In this document: piece after piece, positions 6,589-8,543 of the stretch
Layout: every line of letters starts with the position of its first letter
How positions within the stretch are numbered: position 1 is the stretch's first letter
Assembly (NCBI GenBank): GCA_937884235.1
Contig: CALGBT010000173.1
Coordinates: forward strand, 1-8,543
Direction: 5' to 3'
Source: an uncultured Pseudomonadota bacterium
Lineage (GTDB): Bacteria > Myxococcota_A > UBA9042 > CAIXZC01
Length of the DNA: 8,543 bases
The notes under the pieces: generated by a model
The model's database searches: none
Told to the model about the DNA's origin: nothing
What the model saw: the letters and a program-made list of their open reading frames with translations, nothing else
Translations under genes and position numbers: made by a program

Positions 6589-8543
6589 TCAGTCCTGATC
6601 TTCCAGTGCGTCGAGGTCGACGTCAGTTGACAATACGTGGCCGCCGAAGAGGTCGAGCGCGGCAGCGACATGCGGGTGTTTGCGCAGTTCTGCGTCAATA
6701 TCCAGTTCACGCTTCTCGCGGCGTCGTTGCCGGCCGGCTTCCAGCGAATCGTCGAGCATCGTCTCCTGGCTGGGGAGCAGCTCAATGTACACGGGAAGTG
6801 CGAGGAATGCTGGGAGGCTCTCCTCTAGCTGCAAAGGTAGCAGAGTGGCTTTGGCGCCGGCGGGGAAGCAAACGGTGACCTTCTCCGCGGTGGCCTCAGT
6901 GACGACGCAGGCTTCCAGAACACGGGTGTCAAAGTCCGCCAGTTCATCCCGGCAATTTTCCACCACATACTTGAGGAAATCGGCCCAGAGGCTGGTGCGA
7001 TCTGCCGTGGGCAGGTCGGGGTAGGGCGGTGTTCGACGAACCACGGGCATTTCAGTGGCTACTGGTGCCGGCGGGATGGCAGTAGCTCCGCCTCCCCCAG
7101 TCGAGGCCATGGGTGGAGTTGCCATGGGCGGGGCCTCCGGCATGGCGGCTAGTAGCTCGTGATCGATCTTGCGCCGGGACGTCTTCTTGGCTCCTTTGGT
7201 AATACCTGGGAGCGTGGGTCCAGTGGGCAGCGGAGGCAACTCGGAGATGCGCTCTTCAAGTCCATCCTGGGGCAGAGGTGCCACGCCCGGTCGCAGTGCG
7301 AAGGTATCTGGTTGCGGAGGGGCGTCATCGAGGGGAATGTCGATAGTCTCTAGCAGCGGCGGCCCGGGAGCCTCTTCAGTGGCCAGGTCGGCAGTTGTTG
7401 TAGTGGTCGCCGGAACGAAGTCCTCGGGAGCGGCCGGCACCTCCTCCGCCCCCGATTCAGGAGGGTTTATGGGGGGGGCCTCCGGCTCTTCCTGGACCTC
7501 AGTTGGAGGCTTGGTTGTCGGTCCCTTGAAGAGTTGCTTGGCGTCGCCTCCCCGCGCAGAGAGCCGTTGCTCAAGATCGGAGAGGCGTTGAATCAACTTT
7601 GGGATCTTGGCTGAATGCCCAGCACTGGCAACGCGAATCAGGGCTTCCTCTGCGGCGAACATGGGGAATTCGCTCTTGCGAATCTGCTCGACCGCGTCGA
7701 GCATCACACGCAGATAGTGGTGGAGATCGTAGGGGTTGTGGTCACCAACAATTGCTTCGAGTTCTTCCAGTTCCTGCTGTGCCAGGTCAACCAGTTCCTT
7801 GTTACGCCCGGCGATGCGTAGCACCATGGCGTCGCGCAGTACTGCCAGTACTTCGTTGATGAACAGGGTGACATCGTATCCGGTTACAAAGACCTCTCGC
7901 AGAATAAGGAGAGCCGCCTTTGCATCTTGCTCCAGGAGGGCTTTGATGGTGGCGAAGACACGCTTGCGGTCGGCAACGCCCAGAATCTCCATGGTTTGCT
8001 CGGCGGTGAGGCTTTCGCCGGTGGACGCGGCCAGGAGTTGGTCGAGTAGGCTCAATGCGTCTCGGACGCTACCCTGCGTCTGGCGGACGATAATGGCCAG
8101 TGCGGCTTCGTCTGCGGCGATTCCTTCGCTGGCACAGAGTCGTGCGAGGTGGGCGACGAGAGCGGATGCGGTGACGCGCCGAAAATCGAAGCGCTGACAC
8201 CTGGAGAGTATTGTCGCCGGGAGCTTCTGCGGGTCGGTTGTAGCGAGGACGAAGCGGACGTGAGGCGGCGGCTCTTCAAGGGTCTTCAGGAGCGCGTTGA
8301 AGGCTGCCTCGGTGAGCATATGGACTTCGTCAATGATGATTATTTTATAACGATCCCGGGCCGTTGTGTATCTAACGCCTTCTCTTAGCTCACGAATATC
8401 ATCGATGCCTCTATTGGAGGCGGCATCGAGTTCCATGACATCCATGGAGCGTCCCGCGGTGATTTCTGTGCAGGCAATGCACTCGTTGCAGGGCTCGTTG
8501 GTCGGTCCTTTCTCGCAATTCAGTGCCTTGGCGAGCACTCGTG
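6589..8543 (-). CDS. dnaX: DNA polymerase III subunit gamma/tau, 5'-partial
   Basis: DnaX is the ATPase of the replicative clamp loader. The frame is open through the right edge. The visible part begins RVLAKALNCEK, which aligns near residue 57 of E. coli DnaX, so about 56 residues with Walker A lie outside the window. Numbering from the Val codon at 8538: zinc cysteines 8, 17, 20, 23; Walker B IIIIDEVHML with D70/E71; FNALLKTLEEPP at 80-91; sensor 1 LATTDPQKLP; the arginine-finger motif SRC at 112-114; sensor 2 GSVRD at 156-160; collar domain to about 305; a short coiled coil at about 312-328. A Pro/Glu/Thr-rich linker (about 330-512) follows, then the tau-specific C-terminal domain ending ALDLFGGHVLS. 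The full protein would be about 705 residues, longer than E. coli tau (643). The linker contains a C8 run that may allow a gamma-like short form. The gene sits directly before recR. Confidence 0.96.
   Translation of the reverse strand, partial: RVLAKALNCEKGPTNEPCNECIACTEITAGRSMDVMELDAASNRGIDDIRELREGVRYTTARDRYKIIIIDEVHMLTEAAFNALLKTLEEPPPHVRFVLATTDPQKLPATILSRCQRFDFRRVTASALVAHLARLCASEGIAADEAALAIIVRQTQGSVRDALSLLDQLLAASTGESLTAEQTMEILGVADRKRVFATIKALLEQDAKAALLILREVFVTGYDVTLFINEVLAVLRDAMVLRIAGRNKELVDLAQQELEELEAIVGDHNPYDLHHYLRVMLDAVEQIRKSEFPMFAAEEALIRVASAGHSAKIPKLIQRLSDLEQRLSARGGDAKQLFKGPTTKPPTEVQEEPEAPPINPPESGAEEVPAAPEDFVPATTTTTADLATEEAPGPPLLETIDIPLDDAPPQPDTFALRPGVAPLPQDGLEERISELPPLPTGPTLPGITKGAKKTSRRKIDHELLAAMPEAPPMATPPMASTGGGGATAIPPAPVATEMPVVRRTPPYPDLPTADRTSLWADFLKYVVENCRDELADFDTRVLEACVVTEATAEKVTVCFPAGAKATLLPLQLEESLPAFLALPVYIELLPSQETMLDDSLEAGRQRRREKRELDIDAELRKHPHVAAALDLFGGHVLSTDVDLDALEDQD
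6593..6596 (-). promoter_or_regulatory. Ribosome binding site of recR
   Basis: AGGA (coding strand) lies in the last two codons of dnaX, eight bases before the recR ATG. It supports the 6584 start and re-initiation by ribosomes finishing dnaX. Confidence 0.5.
7471..7478 (-). repeat. C8 homopolymer in the dnaX linker with near-by stops in both other frames
   Basis: Eight G on the plus strand are eight C in the dnaX coding strand (GCC CCC CCC ATA). Moving to the -1 frame gives four codons and then TGA (7459-7457); moving to the +1 frame gives TAA (7469-7467) almost at once. The site is at about residue 410 of full-length DnaX, after the collar domain. GCCCCC of the run can also pair with GGGGGC (coding strand, 7453-7448) across a 20-base loop. 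Confidence 0.85.

Noticed and set aside
6585..6785. In-frame upstream extension of recR by 67 codons
   Set aside because: The extra residues are out-of-frame dnaX sequence with no RecR similarity. The ATG at 6584 gives the family's normal length and has a Shine-Dalgarno.
7081..7145. Repetitive proline/methionine/glycine codons in the dnaX linker as a tandem repeat
   Set aside because: The units are short and irregular; this looks like ordinary low-complexity linker sequence rather than a repeat array.
6589..8543. E. coli-type dnaX slippery heptamer (A AAA AAG)
   Set aside because: I searched the coding strand for an A-rich run of this kind in the linker and did not find one; the only long homopolymer there is the C8 run.

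Overview
The window is a chromosomal stretch of a GC-rich bacterium (roughly 60% G+C by eye). It is almost wall-to-wall coding, with six genes and no RNA gene, mobile element, CRISPR array or phage signature. The mix suggests a deltaproteobacterial-type lineage (Myxococcota or Bradymonadota-like): a cysteine-rich secreted kelch protein, a DUF2723 membrane glycosyltransferase with a TPR tail, a TonB-like protein with a long acidic/proline-rich periplasmic arm, and GTG starts. The taxonomic guess is an inference and could be wrong.

Left part, plus strand (1-3839): the 3' part of a gene for a secreted cysteine-rich protein with a seven-repeat kelch-like propeller. Three bases after its stop comes a complete DUF2723 multi-pass membrane protein, resembling the protein O-mannosyltransferase/TMEM260 superfamily and ending in a TPR-like region. 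The pair looks like one transcription unit, perhaps a surface protein and a glycosylation enzyme.

Right part, minus strand (8543-3825, read right to left): dnaX (5' end beyond the window), recR four bases after it, and a 121-bp gap. The gap holds a near-consensus sigma70 promoter whose -10 sits inside a 15-bp inverted repeat. Then come a TonB-like energy-transducer protein and a membrane-anchored HExxH metallopeptidase of the peptidase MA type, joined by a 4-bp GTGA overlap. The two strands' gene sets meet tail to tail and overlap by 15 bp at 3825-3839.

How the genes work together: dnaX and recR are replication/repair housekeeping genes, here without the ybaB/ebfC gene that often lies between them. 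The tonB-like/peptidase pair has its own promoter and is probably an envelope function independent of dnaX-recR. The two most interesting sequence signals are long G/C homopolymers inside coding regions. A C8 run lies in the dnaX linker, with stop codons within a few codons in both other frames, at about the place where E. coli makes the short gamma form. A G9 run lies in the membrane-anchor codons of the peptidase, where slippage would replace the anchor with a soluble basic tail. I did not find a wholly new defence or mobile system here.
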